A DNA stretch of 64,000 nucleotides from Bathymodiolus brooksi (GCA_963680875.1 OY804578.1:98609689-98673688); one strand, 5' to 3'; positions 46,422 to 59,469 are shown, counted from the first letter of the stretch. A program made the numbers and translations. The notes: generated by a model from the sequence alone, not told the origin.

Positions 46422-46672
46422 CTTTATCTGCCACTAGCAAATATGGTCCCCCGGACACGAGATGTGAACTATCGTCTGCTTCATCGACATCACGACGATG
46501 TCTACTTTTACATCCGGTCACACATTGGGAATGTGTAGGTGAGCATACAGAAATCTGACAATGAATGTAGACAATGCTTCCAGGACTGGATTTGAATTCG
46601 AAAGCCTTGATGCTGAATTTGACTTCATCGAATGATGATGGGTACAGTTTGACTGCTGGGGATGCCGGACAT
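46422..46672 (-). CDS. ZP-domain gene, middle exon (ZP-C end, cleavage site)
   Basis: Acceptor TTATTAACAG, donor GTATGT, phases match both neighbours. It encodes CPASPAVKLYPSSFDEVKFS, IKAFEFKSSPGSIVYIHCQI, SVCSPTHSQCVTGC, then KSRHRRDVDEADD. The F-S-x-K-A-F-x-F...V-Y-x-H-C-x-x-x-V-C block is the second half of the ZP-C subdomain. RHRR is a furin-type consensus cleavage site, which in known ZP proteins releases the ectodomain for polymerisation. Confidence 0.9.
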
Positions 46673-46843
46673 CTGTTAATAAAATCGTAGATATCAAATT
46701 TAGTGCGCAGGACGCGTTTCTGGAAACACCTTCATCTGGTACGATCAAAGCCGAAATATTGGAAAACCAAATAATTAAAAATATTCCAGGGATGTTATAA
46801 ATTAAGAAATAAATCATGGAAGCCATATATATTGTGCTTTGAG

Positions 46844-46932
46844 TTTTAACATGGGTTGGCGGATATTAGTATGTTATCCCGAGCCAGAGGCGAGGCATAG
46901 AATTTACTAATATCCGCCAATCCATGTTAAAA
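46844..46932. repeat. Palindrome, 28-bp arms
   Basis: Arms 46844-46871 and 46905-46932 are inverted with one mismatch (ttttaacatgg[g/a]ttggcgg...). The loop contains CCCGAGCCAGAGGCGAGG. A hairpin MITE or folded RNA. Confidence 0.9.
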
Positions 46933-47741
<809 letters not shown>

Positions 47742-48267
47742 TGTACATTTCCACCTTTACCATCACAATTCAACATTGTCAAAGCGGTAAATCTGAAAAA
47801 TGCTGAAAATGTCTCACTAAAGCTTCAATCAATAAAACTCCTTACACAATCCTTACATTTCCTATTTCACTCATCGTGGGTATCCTGTGACTGATTATTC
47901 TGCACTTATCACGTGATGCATGCAGAGAGTAATCGGAGAGCGATATGTTGTGGACTATTGGCGGACCACGATTACTAGACTGAAAACCCGAACAGTGGAA
48001 ACCCGGGTATTAGATAGCTGCCTAGAAACTTAAACATTTGAGGTGTACATTCATTGCGCCAGTGATGTTTTGCTTGACTTGTGTTCTAGATATGGTGTCG
48101 AACATCATACCCACATGGTCACCCATGCAGGTCGCCGCAGAATCTTGAAGAACAATGTAAGGCATTGAAACATGAAAAATCACCCTAAGAGAAGAATATA
48201 AATTACAAGCATATTAGATTAAAATCTGAATGTGGGTCATAGTTGACCCATGTATTTGCCAACCTAC

Positions 48268-48922
48268 CCGTGATCTATAAGCTGGTACAGACTGCCATCG
48301 GCTGGTATAGCAGAAGGTGTTGCAACACAGCTGTCCACCTTGATGGCTATATCAGTTGTGTTTGTATGCATGGCGCGCAATTTGATGTACATATCTTTAT
48401 TCAGAGGTACTTCTCTAGGGTATGACGTTCCGGAAAAAACTGATACAAATTTGTCAGACTGATACTGTTCTAGTTGGACGTCCATATGTCCGTATCGTTT
48501 TTCATAGAACCGGATATGTGTATTTGCCGGGCGATATGACATAGTTACGTTCTGTCGTCGAGGGTAGATACATTGAACAGGAATGATGTCGGCACTGTTG
48601 CCACCAAAATCTATCGTGTCATTCAGTGAGGTTTGTGGTGTTGCTCCTAAATGATGAATGAAGATGTCGTTTTCAAAGATGACTTCATCATGTGTGAACT
48701 TCACAATCGTTCCACACGCTGTGTGTGAAACTGTGGATATGTAGTGTGTTCCATTGTTTATAACTTTACAACGTGGATCTGTCCACGTCAGGTAATTATA
48801 CTGAGATAATAAAGCTGATGGAATGTAGACGGACATTGAATCGGGATTACAGCTGACATCATTGTGGTCTGTTGTCGATTGGTTATTCAACAGTTCTGTG
48901 TTGTTCGTTATTGCCTTTATTG
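48268..48922 (-). CDS. ZP-domain gene, main exon (ZP-N to ZP-C)
   Basis: Acceptor TTTCTATTGCAG at 48923-48924, donor GTAGGT at 48262-48267. Starts with two bases of a split codon, so at least one upstream exon (signal peptide) exists. The 217-residue stretch holds CNPDSMSVYIPSALL (start of ZP-N), WTDPRCK, SHTACGTIVKFTHDEVIFEN (ZP-N C-x-T/F pattern), IPVQCIYPR, MDVQLEQYQSDKF (ZP-C beta strands), and DSCVATPSAIP...LYQLIDHG, where the next exon continues with CPAS. ZP-domain proteins form extracellular filaments or matrices (egg coats, cuticles, shell or mucus matrices). Which of these applies cannot be told from this sequence. Confidence 0.92.
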
Positions 48923-49334
48923 CTGCAATAGAAATTGTAATATAATGAATTTCTGATCTTCATCTTTAAAACCTGAAAGTAAAAACCTGAAAGTGAAACC
49001 AGTGTTATTAGTAGATGAATGATGGATGAAGATGAGTGATGGATGGAATGGTGAAACCCTAACATGTCTCGCGTGATATAAGACTTTCCCGTGAAAGTCT
49101 TGAAACCGTCTCTTCATCTTTGATCTTCATCTGTGTCCTCTCTAGTGACTGTGTCCGATTCCTTCATTGTCGTCTTCTTCTGTCCGTTATTGGAATAAAA
49201 AGAAGAATATACTTCATGATCAAATAAAAACAGCATAATGAAAACGCAAAATTACTATGAATGATAGAACGTTAAATACAAATGATAATTAACTAGATTT
49301 GCTTTTAGAAATAAAAAAAAATGCAAATATTATA

Positions 49335-49424
49335 ATAAATTGATTGACTGATTGATTGATTGATTAATTGCTTGGTGTTCAACATCAACTCTAGCAGTAT
49401 TTCAGCTATATCGTGGCGTGATTT
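49335..49424 (-). repeat. SINE tail fragment with (TGAT)n
   Basis: (TGAT)n then the conserved tail (ggtgttcaacatcaactctag...). Same structure as 15108-15186. Confidence 0.75.
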
Positions 49425-49572
49425 TTTTTTATTATAATAGTAACTAAAAATTAAAATGAAATAGTATGCCATCTTGTCATCAATAGTTGAATATAATTAC
49501 ATGTATATAACTTTCGTAAGTAAGAAAAAAGAAAAAGAAAAAAAGATATTGAAAAACTCGACATATACTTAC

Positions 49573-49641
49573 TCGTGTCTTTAAGAATCTACACCAATTG
49601 ATCATGAAAGAGTGCTTAATTCAGATCAACTCTCTGTATTC
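49573..49641 (-). other. Possible upstream exon of the ZP gene
   Basis: Bounded by acceptor CATTTTTACAG and donor GTAAGT on the minus strand. It holds an ATG (MINWCRFLKTR), but its phase does not fit the exon at 48922. It could only be joined through a further exon or be 5' UTR. Confidence 0.3.
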
Positions 49642-50456
49642 CTGTAAAAATGTAATAAAATCGAGTGTCAATTTACTGTAGTTTGAAAGTCAGAAAGAAA
49701 ATAAGGTACTTGATTAAATGCTTTTGTAAATAGATTTCCTAAAATGTTATCTTTCGTATTGTTTTTTTTACAAAATGGTCATATCACGCGATGGTAGAAA
49801 ATAAATATGATAAAAAACGGCTTTGATATTTGAGAAAAATTATGATAATTTTTTAAGCTAGAATAAGTATATTTTTTTTACAAAAAAGTCTTAATAATAC
49901 ACCAAAGTGTATTAAATGACAACCTTCTATTAAAGTCTATACAATATGCGGAGAATAAAATTCTATACACCAAATAACGTCAAACGTTAAAGATGCCCAG
50001 ATGTAGTGTTTATCGATAGAAGTAAAAAGGTACCGCTCAATTTCAGGCTAGGGACCGCTTTAAGGTATGAGTTATGCTCATTGTTGAAAACCCAACTGTA
50101 AGGTTGGTTCCGTGAGATGTAGAACAGCAATAAGATCGCTTCGCTCTTCCTTTGCTCTAATTTTTGTACAAGTGTAAAGTTAAATAGTCTGACTCTCGTG
50201 TTCATTTATTTCCATGTCCTTTCTCACTAATATATACAGTCAAACTTGCCTATGCGGTGACCTCTATTAAGCAGTCCCCTGTATCTGAAAAAAAAATAAA
50301 AGGTCACATTATCTTGTCCTGTCATAGAAAATTTCATATGAATTGGGTCTCTTTTAAAAGGTCACCTGTCTTGGCAACCTTTTCTTGGTCTCAAAGGTGA
50401 TCTTTTAATACAGCTTTGACTGTACATCATTTGTTTAAATACTATAATACCAGACC
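49642..50456. other. No gene seen
   Basis: AT-rich; no signal peptide-coding exon was found for the ZP gene. Confidence 0.4.
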
Positions 50457-50513
50457 TCACCGATGGTGAAATGGTTGGCGTGCGCGCTTCGAATGCGGAT
50501 CATCGCATTAGAA
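50457..50513 (+). repeat. SINE family B head fragment
   Basis: Only the tRNA-like 5' end (ggtgaaatggttggcgtgcg...) is present. Confidence 0.65.
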
Positions 50514-50572
50514 AAAAATAAATCAATATAAATATGTATGTATTGTAGCGTGAAGGAGTAATAGGAAAGATT

Positions 50573-50670
50573 CAATCGTAACTACTCGGCCATTCTCGCT
50601 ACCCTACAAATAACGTTATTTGTAGCTACCTATTTGTAGGGTAGCGAGAATGGCCGAGTTGTTACGATTG
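50573..50670. repeat. Near-perfect palindrome, ~40-bp arms
   Basis: caatcgtaac...ctaccctacaaata is mirrored by tatttgtagggtag...gttacgattg. The centre holds a second, smaller palindrome (acaaataacgttatttgt). Flanking words gaaaga/aggaaaga are also similar. Confidence 0.9.
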
Positions 50671-50930
50671 AGGAAAGACTGGTTGATAAGAAGTAAGGTT
50701 AAAGGGTTCGAGTAGAGCATCATGTCTGTTGTTTCAATAAGTTAGCTGTCAAATACGATGTTAGTCTAGTACACAACATGTGTTATCCCAACAAGACGTA
50801 TATTGTTCTAGCCATTATCTAACCGAAACAGTGCTCACTTGGTATCAAAACAACAATCACTCAACACTCACTTACATATGTAATAGATACCTTACTTTGA
50901 AAACAAGAGGTGACATGCAACTAAACATTA

Positions 50931-51233
50931 GGGACCGACCATTTATCTTGAAGGGGAAGGGGGGGGGGGGTTATGGTTTTTTGTTTCGTTCAGAAATTTT
51001 TTTTCGGACAACACAAGAGTTCGAATATTTATTTTTGTGGTCGCGCAAAGCGCGAATTTTTTTTCCAGAATTTAACATTAGGTTATATGACAAAAACTCT
51101 GAATCAGATTATTTTTTTTTCCTCCATCAAAATCAGAATATTTTTTTCAGCAACATTGGGAATCAGAATATTTTTTTAGAAAAAAACCATAACCCCCCCC
51201 CCCCCCCCCCCTTCAAGTTAAATGGTCGTTCCC
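50931..51233. mobile_element. PIF/Harbinger-like MITE, 303 bp, TTA TSD
   Basis: Ends GGGACCGACCATTTA and TAAATGGTCGTTCCC (positions 51219-51233 approx.) are inverted. TTA is duplicated on both sides (50928-50930, 51234-51236). The interior has poly-G/poly-C arms and an inner GCGCAAAGCGCG hairpin. 3-bp TWA duplications with GGG starts are typical of PIF/Harbinger. A second copy, in the opposite orientation, is at 57538-57818. Confidence 0.8.
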
Positions 51234-51236
51234 TTA

Positions 51237-52127
51237 GGGGTTTTATTTTTCCGGATGAGTACCCAAATGACAGAGTCTGTGGCGCTTGCCAATCAGGAAA
51301 AACAAGTATCTTGCATTTAATTGCAGGCCACTATTGTGGTATCTGACTTGCCTAAAAAGAAAGATAAAATAGTGTTTTCATAAAATTGAATAACTTTCAT
51401 TGTGATTTCATTCATAAAAGTAACTACAATGTAGTACGACACCATTATCAATGGTAAAAGTGACTACATTTGTTAATATTAATATCTTGTTCTGTGGTTT
51501 ATGATAGTCTCTACCGGCAACGCTAGATAAAATTACGAAAATTAGCCGACATCACTCTTTTAAAAATATTTCAATTTATATCGGGTATTATTGTCTGTGC
51601 TGTGCGTTTACCTTTATATTGGACAAAGTCGTCATATAAATTACCTTTGTAACATTAATGCATTCTTTTCCTTTGATCTTTTTATGGTTTATATACCAGA
51701 TTATTATGCTTTCTGTAATTTTTTTCTGTAATATAAGTTCATAAAATATTTTGGCATATATCACAAAGAACTATATAGCGTTGATATACTATGCGAAAAT
51801 AGTACATCTCCTATGCCAGTTTCACGCGGGGAAGGTTGGGTTTTCAGCTGTCTGTCAAGCTATATATAGCTAGTCCACGTGCAATGGGGCGGATCCAATC
51901 TGTCGATCTATCATAGTCATCTAAACGTTTTTTAATACTTGTTAGTGTTGTTAATTAAATTACAAACTTCAAAAATCTTTATATTTTTAAAGCCTTAAAT
52001 GAAACAAAGAATATTCTCACACTTTCAAGACTATCTGATCCAATATATTAGTCACCAATATCAGATCTCCTTTATTGTAATAGTTCTCAATATATTTTGT
52101 CTACATATAACAGTCAGCATAATAATA
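51237..52127. other. No gene seen
   Basis: AT-rich spacer. Confidence 0.4.
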
Positions 52128-52189
52128 ATAATAATGTTGTGTTAGCAATGACTATATTGGCATAGTCATTGCTAACACAACATTATTAT
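52128..52189. repeat. Perfect hairpin, 28-bp arms, 6-nt loop
   Basis: Arms 52128-52155 and 52162-52189 (ataataatgttgtgttagca...) are exact inverted copies. Resembles a pre-miRNA-like stem but may be a small foldback element. Confidence 0.95.
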
Positions 52190-52349
52190 ATAAATGTAAG
52201 CAACAGCTAATTATAAGGACTATGAAATAATACAGGCAGATACGAGATATTGCACACTTTAAATCTGGACTGTAGTTTTATTACTCTTATATAGCCGTGC
52301 AATAATCAGCGACCTACATGTGATATTGCATGGCTTCATGCTACAAATC

Positions 52350-52438
52350 ATTTATACCACGGTTTTCCGTGTTAAACGGTTAAACAATGTCACGCTTCGA
52401 TTGTTTAACCGTTTAACTCGGAAAACCGTGGTATAAAT
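52350..52438. repeat. Hairpin, 39-bp arms, one mismatch
   Basis: Arms 52350-52388 and 52400-52438 (atttataccacggttttccg...). 11-nt loop gtcacgcttcg. Confidence 0.95.
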
Positions 52439-53125
52439 ATTATTTAATATTTTATGAATAGAATCACTAATGCAAAAAAGTGTCTTAGCAAAATTAGAGA
52501 CCACTTTTACAATAGCTCTACATGAGTATTATTGAACAAATAACAAAATCAACCTACATTTAGCTGACTACATCATGCAGTATTACATATAATCTTCTTG
52601 TCAAGTTTCAAGTTTTGTGTATACTATTACTTTTGTTGTGTTTTCTGTCATAATTAGTTCTCTGAAAAAAAGAAAAGGAAACCAAACTGAGCGAAAACGT
52701 GTACATGTGCATTGAATTTCAAACAGGTCCCATAACTCAAGAAAATAAAATACATGTATATCCAGCATTCGCAAAATATTTTTAAACGTATATCATGATC
52801 ACCATGTACGTTTATTTTTTATTGTGGATCAACCATGTGAAATTAACCCCAAAAATGCTATGCTGTTTACAGATTTGAAGACATGACTACAAACGATTCG
52901 TAATTACGATTATTATTAATTTTTTTTTATTGTAGAATAATAAATAAGCAGACAGCAAAAATGTACGATATGCGCACAAAATTCAGACAATGGCGGACAT
53001 GTGTTAGTTTACTTAAAGCCGAAACACACCAGCATCGTGTTGTCTATTTTGAAATGGTTATATTTCAAATTATAAATATATCACAAAGAACTTCAGAAAC
53101 AATATTCATTTTACGTAATAAATAT

Positions 53126-53266
53126 AGATTATAACATGGTCATTTCCATATCGTTCCTGGTATCATCCCGAGTCTCCCATATCAGCCGAAGACGATAGCC
53201 GATGATGGCTAATATGGGTCGAGGGATGATACCAGGACCTATATGGAAAAAGCTATGTTATAATCT
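53126..53266. repeat. Long imperfect palindrome, ~60-bp arms
   Basis: agattataacatgg...cctggtatcatcccgag on the left mirrors gagggatgataccagg...ctatgttataatct on the right. Related in wording (aacatgg, cgag) to the one at 46844. Confidence 0.88.
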
Positions 53267-53683
53267 GTTTATCACATATTTAATCATGACTGAAATAAAT
53301 AAATTGTAAATGAATAAATGAATTGATGTTTATTCATCAAAATAACAACAAAATAAATAAGGTGTAAAAATCAACAAAATAATTCACCGTATTTATCACA
53401 GGTATTAAATATAACTTTCAATAAATCAGAGTTCCAATTCTTATCATTTGTGCCATAAAAAAATATTGTCACATTTCCCTGGATATTTGAGTATGGGAAT
53501 AGTGTTATTCTGGAGTTGGGCAAAATGGGAGCCAAATCGGTAACGGTTTGCTGAACAGAGTTATTATTAGTAACCGTTGACTAGACAGAGTTATTACTGA
53601 CGAAAATTGGAGTAACTGTTCTATTTTCATAGTTCTCAATAGTCGATACGATGGCATAACTATCAACATTCGCCATCACTAAG

Positions 53684-53866
53684 TTATCTACTGATGGAAG
53701 CTTGGCTACATTTCAAGGAATCGGGTTCGTAATCCTGTTTGAATTTCGTGCGCGCCGAAAAAAAATCTTGTAGGTGCATGTACATCTCCTCGTCTCCAAT
53801 ATACTCGGGATTACGGTGTTCTCCCACTGTTGATAGCCAATCAGTTTGTGACAGAAAAACATGCAA
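53684..53866 (-). other. Open frame with coding-like composition, unrecognised
   Basis: Minus-strand frame with VGEHRNPEYIGDEEMYMHLQ and DFFSARTKFKQDYEPDSLKC. The mix of residues is protein-like, but there are no clear splice sites, homology or neighbours. It may be the trace of an old gene. Confidence 0.2.
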
Positions 53867-54040
53867 CCATGAAAAAAATATAAAATTTTACAAAATGCAA
53901 TGCCACGTAACTAAGGGTCCTCTGTCTTCAGCTCTACAAGACTGCTTGTTCTCTTTACTTGGAGATGTGCATAAAATTGCAAAGAACTTTGTTATACGGC
54001 AAGTATTTTAACTGATCAAATTATGTTTTGAATTTTGATA

Positions 54041-54282
54041 GGGGAACGACCATTTAACTTTCAGTCTTGCATATGTTTTATACAAAAATATCTTTACCTG
54101 AAAATGCAAAAATCATATGATCCAGCCTTTTTAAAAAAAAAGTTGGTAAATTTTGAAAAGTAAAAAATACCGTTTCATCATGTCAAAAAAAATAATTTAG
54201 TTTCGTGTTAAAAAGTATTTCTGGTTTAGTGGAAAGAACAACGTATCCTCCCCACCCCCTTAAATTTAAATGATCGGCACCT
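54041..54282. mobile_element. MITE related to the PIF/Harbinger-like family, decayed
   Basis: Left end GGGGAACGACCATTTAACTT matches the family ends. The right end (cccccttaaatttaaatgatc) is a diverged inverse. Different interior. No clear target duplication. Confidence 0.5.
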
Positions 54283-54786
54283 AGCACCTAAATTACTGTA
54301 AATAATATCGAATTTCATTTAAAAAAAAATTAAATTCTTACCACACATATGGTTAGAGTTGGTATTGAAATATAATGTATCATATTAAAGATATAGCTAT
54401 CTGCTTCGTGAATAGAAAACTTAGATAAGACCTCCTTTCCTGTTTGACCAATCAGAACCAGCTTTTCACTTCCTCATTTCATATGCTCCTTCATATTAGG
54501 AATGCATATATCATCTCCTTATCTAGTAGGGTCACAGAGGATTAAGTACATGTTCTTGAGAAATATTATCTTTAAAGAGCACACACCTGACCTAGATTTT
54601 TGGAAAATCCCGAGTAAACACAAATTTCCAGTGCACACACCTAGATTTTTTTTTTAAAACCTGAGTAAACACAAATTTCCAAGTATTGCGATAACATGTG
54701 TAAATAACTTGGATAAAGAATATAGATCATGTTCTCCACCAAAAAAAAATAAATAAAGAAAGAAAAATATATATATTCTTTAATTA

Positions 54787-55375
54787 AACAACATTATTAA
54801 GAAAAAAACTGGTCGAACGTGCTAAAGTGGGTCACGGGTCACTGTAATCGGGCGGCTGTATTGCGAAACAGATACGGTGTTGAAAAAACTGTTGATACTC
54901 ATAAAATTTTGATAAATGCAATAAAATTGTATGTTTGTCTTCAAGAAATATAATAGACAAAACCATGTGTGAAGTTTTACGACGAAATATTTCCGATTTC
55001 TATGTAAGTTTACGAGTTGAAGTTGCGGCTGTATCGAGAAACAGATACGGTGTTGAAAAAACTGTTGATACTCATAAAATATTAAACAACATTATTAAGA
55101 AAAAACTGGTCGAACGTGCTAAAGTGGATCACGGGTCACTGTAATCGGGCGGCTGTATCGAGAAACAGATACGGTGTTGAAAAAACTGTTAATACTCATA
55201 AAATATTGATAAATGCAATACAATTTTATGTTTGTCTTCAAGAAATATGATAGACAAAACCATGTGTGAAGTTTTATGACGAAATATCTCCGATTTCTAT
55301 GTAAATTTACGAGTTGAAGTTGCGGCTGTATCGAGAAACAGATACGGTGTTGAAAAAACTGTTGATACTCATATT
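54787..55375. repeat. ~300-bp tandem duplication with inner repeats
   Basis: The block from 'acattattaagaaaaaa' (54787) recurs from 55087. Within each half the phrase 'gaaacagatacggtgttgaa' occurs twice (54863, 55031, 55157, 55332). A 69-aa frame (54935-55144) crosses the units and reads MCEVLRRNISDFYVSL...; not recognised. Confidence 0.88.
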
Positions 55376-56488
55376 TGATTGTGAATTTTACAGTTAAATA
55401 AATGTTGTTTCGACAGTTTAAAGAGAAAAATAAAAATTGGTTGCGACTAAAGCTTAAATCAGCGTTAAAAATTTAACAAATATCAGTGGTTTTGTAAATG
55501 AGATTTATTTTAAATAGAAAATCTGAATTTATTATTTATTAATTTATTATCAATGATACAATTTTATATCCCTTGGGAGGGGGAGTGGGGCTATGATGAA
55601 AATTTGAAATAAAAACACAGGACCGGACTTTAAGCAAAAATAATAATCCAGGATTAGTTTTTTTTTTTTTTAAATCCAGGACCTCTGTTAATAATATGAA
55701 ATATTGACATCCACACTTGCCTTTTGAACAACACATTTCTGTGTCCACACTTGTTCTATTAAAAATAAATTGTAGCATACTCAGTTCTACACTCCAATAA
55801 TGTGAGTAGACCCGACCAGCCCATCGTGCTTTCTTGAACTTGCAAAAATTAATTCTTTCGATGTCTTTGATTGCCTATGCAAATATTTCATGTTACTGAT
55901 TTCTTATATTTGCTAACATGATTGCTCTGGTCCGTGATCAGTGAATTATCAATACAATTGATTGATAGTTTAATGCTTAACAAGCTCAATAATATATAAA
56001 AAAAAAATATATATAGCAATGAGGGAATGAATAGGTCAACCGGGGTCAACGACTTTTGACTGCCACTGAAAAAGTATGGAGAGATGGGTAGGGACGAAGA
56101 ATTTAGTCTTTTGTAACGACAACAATGTGCCTACTCTTTTTCGAAATCTACAGCGGGTATGGAGCGTGACACTCTCCAACAAACGTTACACACTATATAG
56201 TCCACAGTCAGGCTTTCAGTGTTATAATTATACCCTGACAAAACCTGATCAAGGGGCTTCCACCAAGCCTGATAAAACGTTTTTCACCGGAAACAACGAA
56301 TTGGATTAATTTTTGTTGCATATGAAAAAAAAACCCCATCTGTATTTTGTTTTTTTATCAAATTGTACAACAACTTCTCGTTAAAACTTGTAGGGTCAGA
56401 TTAGTTATTTTTGTATCTTTCAGATCAATCATTTTTTTTCTATAAAATATAAAATTTGGTGACAAAAAACATAGCCTTCTCGAACCCT
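55376..56488. other. No gene seen
   Basis: AT-rich; only chance frames. Confidence 0.4.
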
Positions 56489-56745
56489 CAGGCCGTTGTG
56501 ATCGTTAGGTAGTTGGATTTTCAAATACCTATGCAATCAGTTCCCATCACTACTAAAGTTGTGAGTTCGAATCCCGCTCATGGCGAGGTGTACTCGATAC
56601 AACATTATGTGATAAAGTTTGTCAGTGACTTGCGACAGGTTGGTAGCTGTCTCCATGTACTCCAGTTTCCCTCACTAATAAAACTGACCGCCGCGATATA
56701 ACTGAAATATTGTTCAAAGTGGCGTTAAACACCATACCCTCCTCA
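56489..56745 (+). repeat. SINE family A, full-length reference copy
   Basis: tRNA-like head with B box GAGTTCGAATCCC, middle with TCAGTGACTTGCGACAGG, tail ending GTGGCGTTAAACACCATACC. Best preserved plus-strand copy here. Confidence 0.92.
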
Positions 56746-56821
56746 CCCATTCCCCCCTCATAATGATATCACTGAATGATACGTATATGTTATCTGGATG
56801 TGAATTGATTTATACCGAAAA

Positions 56822-56870
56822 TATCACGATATAACTGAAATATTGTTGAAAGTTGCGTTAAACACCATTC
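56822..56870 (+). repeat. SINE tail fragment
   Basis: Isolated tail (cacgatataactgaaatatt...) only ~80 bp after the full copy. Confidence 0.75.
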
Positions 56871-57296
56871 CCCCTAAAAAGGGAAAAAAAATTAAAAAAA
56901 ATGTTGAATGGCCATTCCCTGGGTTTTTAGAGAGTTTTGCCCTAAAGTTAACAACCTCGTGATATATGTGTACGAAACGTGACATTGTTGTACATTTTAT
57001 CAAATACAGGTGTCTACAGGATACAATAGACCTTTATCAAAATAAACATGTTTTCGTACCGAATATTATATTTGATAAGAGCGGCAAGGGAAACACATTC
57101 ACCGAGATTAGGTCACTTCCGTTTCGACATAATCTATAAGTGTTTGTTAAGTATTACACAAAACAGCTTTTTGTTCATACGTATTTTTAGCTACTTACGA
57201 TTTTTAGATACTGACGAAATATTATTTGTCCAATAGAGAATTTATATAAATGTTTGGTACATTGTCTTTATCATATGCAAGTTTCTAAAGCTCTTG

Positions 57297-57345
57297 CAAT
57301 CACGATATAGTTGAAATATAGTTGAAAGTGGTATTAAACACCAGA
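57297..57345 (+). repeat. SINE tail fragment
   Basis: Isolated tail, followed by 'agaaccctct'. Confidence 0.75.
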
Positions 57346-57537
57346 ACCCTCTCTAAAGCTCTTGTTAGCTATAATCGTAAAATAAATGTTATTTTTTCTT
57401 TCCCAGTCCTCCCAAATAAAAAATAATGCAACAACTATCTAATTTTAATTAACAAAGCACCCCTCTAAAAGAATACCTAAAAAGTTCATTGAAAACATTC
57501 ATTTGTTTTTGAATAGTAGCGGACAGGGATGTTATAG

Positions 57538-57818
57538 GGAACGACCATTTAGCTTGAAAAGGGGGGGGGGGGTATGTTTTTTTTCTAAAAAAATATTCTG
57601 ATTCCAATGTTGCTGAAAAAAATATTCTGATTTTGGTGGAGGAAAAACAAAAATCTGATTCAGAGTTTTTGTCATATATCCTAATGTTAAATTCTGGGAA
57701 AAAATTTCGCGCTTTGCGCGACAAAAAAATAGATATTCTAACTCTTGTGTTGTCCGAAAAAAAAATTCTGAACGAAACAAATAACCATAACCCCCCTTCA
57801 AGTTAAATGGTCGGTCCC
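57538..57818. mobile_element. PIF/Harbinger-like MITE, second copy
   Basis: Ends GGGAACGACCATTTAGCTTG and CAAGTTAAATGGTCGGTCCC. Interior is the inverse of 50931-51233. Flanks ATA and TTA match imperfectly. Confidence 0.78.
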
Positions 57819-58312
57819 TTATCATCATACAGCCATACAACAGAAATAGGTCAAATATGGGGAACCCCCCAAAAAAAACTATGCAGATAACAAAATAGGA
57901 TTTGCACGATACCATAAATTAAACCCCTGAAAGGTTCAATGATTTATTATCAGTGGTTTCAAGATTTTACAAGATTTTATTGAATAACGCTCAGACACAT
58001 TTATACATGATGTTTTATGGAGAGTTTATGGACAGTTTATAACGTGTGTGTATATATGGCAGATGTCTTATCATATTTTTGTTGCATGTGCTTTTATCAT
58101 AATAAATGTACATTTTAATAACTGTATAGTTAGACGCGCCACCGACACCCCGGCGGTTGGCGCCCCCGATGTATAAAGGAGTAGTTTCATAATAAATATA
58201 TATATATATATATATAAAGTATAACATGTGGACATTACAATAAATACAATAAGGTTGACAAAATGAACAGGTTCGACAATAGTATTTACATAAAATATAT
58301 CATAATATACTA

Positions 58313-58448
58313 ATTACGGCCCTCTGTGTAGGGAAACATCCATATTTGTCAACATGAGGGGAAAGTTATTTTCCCGAGGGTTTGCCCGAGGGAAACAACC
58401 CCACGAGAGTTGACAAATCTGGATGTTTCCCTACACAGAGGGCCGCAA
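58313..58448. repeat. Palindrome, ~37-bp arms
   Basis: cggccctctgtgtagggaaa...gtcaac mirrors gttgac...tttccctacacagagggccg. Loop contains CCCGAGGG twice. Confidence 0.92.
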
Positions 58449-58461
58449 TTGTTTTATTATA

Positions 58462-58700
58462 TTTTTGCCAATGTTTTATAGGTTATATCCCTTGTGAGGG
58501 AAAATTGGGTGGTTCGGCGGGGAACAATAGGATTGTTTCCCGGCAGCGCAAATGTTTGCCAATGTTTTATAGGTTATCTCCCTTGTGGGGGGAAATTGGG
58601 TTGTTCGGCGGGGAACAATATATATACAATTATTGCCTGCGCTTAAGGTGAACATCATAATTGTTCACCCGAGGGGTGTTGTTTTCCCGGCAGCGCAAAT
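58462..58700. repeat. 87-bp direct repeat next to the palindrome
   Basis: 'ttgccaatgttttataggtt' occurs at about 58466 and 58553 with matching sequence after it (ggttcggcggggaacaata-like). A third partial 'cccggcagcgcaaat' is near 58686. Confidence 0.85.
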
Positions 58701-59319
58701 TTTGGCAAAACATCTCAATTATTTTATTATCACATGACTAATTTAATCCAATCAAAATCTATCATATAATTTAAAATATAATAATAGTATTTACATTGAA
58801 TATACATAAAATATATCAATACAATTTTGATAAAAGTAGTTAAACGTTGCAAAGCAGTAAATGATTGAAACAGGTGTGGACGGACAGACCGATGGAATTC
58901 ATTAATATACCCCGCTTCGCTAGCAGGTGTAGAAACATCCGAAATATAACAACAAAATATATTGTTTTATAAATCAACTGCATCATTTTGTGACAAAAAC
59001 AATTGAAAAAAAATAATAAAACATACAAACACATTTTTGTTTTCAAGTTTCACAAAAATACATCACTTGCAAGCATAAATTAAAAAAGAGTACCATGCCC
59101 GTTACTTTAATAGTTTAATAGGTGCAACTGGTTCATTATTTTTTCAAGATTAGAGTATTAATGAGTTACTCATCATCATGTAGCTCTTGGTCAAATTACA
59201 GGTCGGTCCAGCACAAAATTTAGACATTTTGTTTTTTTCCAAGAAATTTATACGATTAGTAATTATTGTATTGCCAATCTGGAAGATAGATGGTGCTTTC
59301 ATCAGATAGAAATTGAATC
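58701..59319. other. No gene seen
   Basis: AT-rich spacer. Confidence 0.4.
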
Positions 59320-59455
59320 GGTGCTGTAATGGTTAACGTACCTTCAGCGGTTGATCGTGGGTCCGGATCAGACCAAAAGACTCTTATACTTATACTTATC
59401 CCGCTAAGCACGCTGCATTAAGAAGAAAGAGCTAAGGCTATCCTATGGTAACACA
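59320..59455 (+). repeat. SINE family B 5' part
   Basis: Head with A box TGGTTAACGTA and B box-like GGGTCCGGATC, then body up to 'aagaagaaagagctaagg'. The tail is missing; a poly-G run follows. Confidence 0.75.
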
Positions 59456-59469
59456 GGAGGGTGGAGGGA

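Noticed and set aside
50780..51346. 188-residue plus-strand frame
   Set aside because: Crosses a MITE with poly-G/poly-C arms; composition comes from the hairpin repeat.
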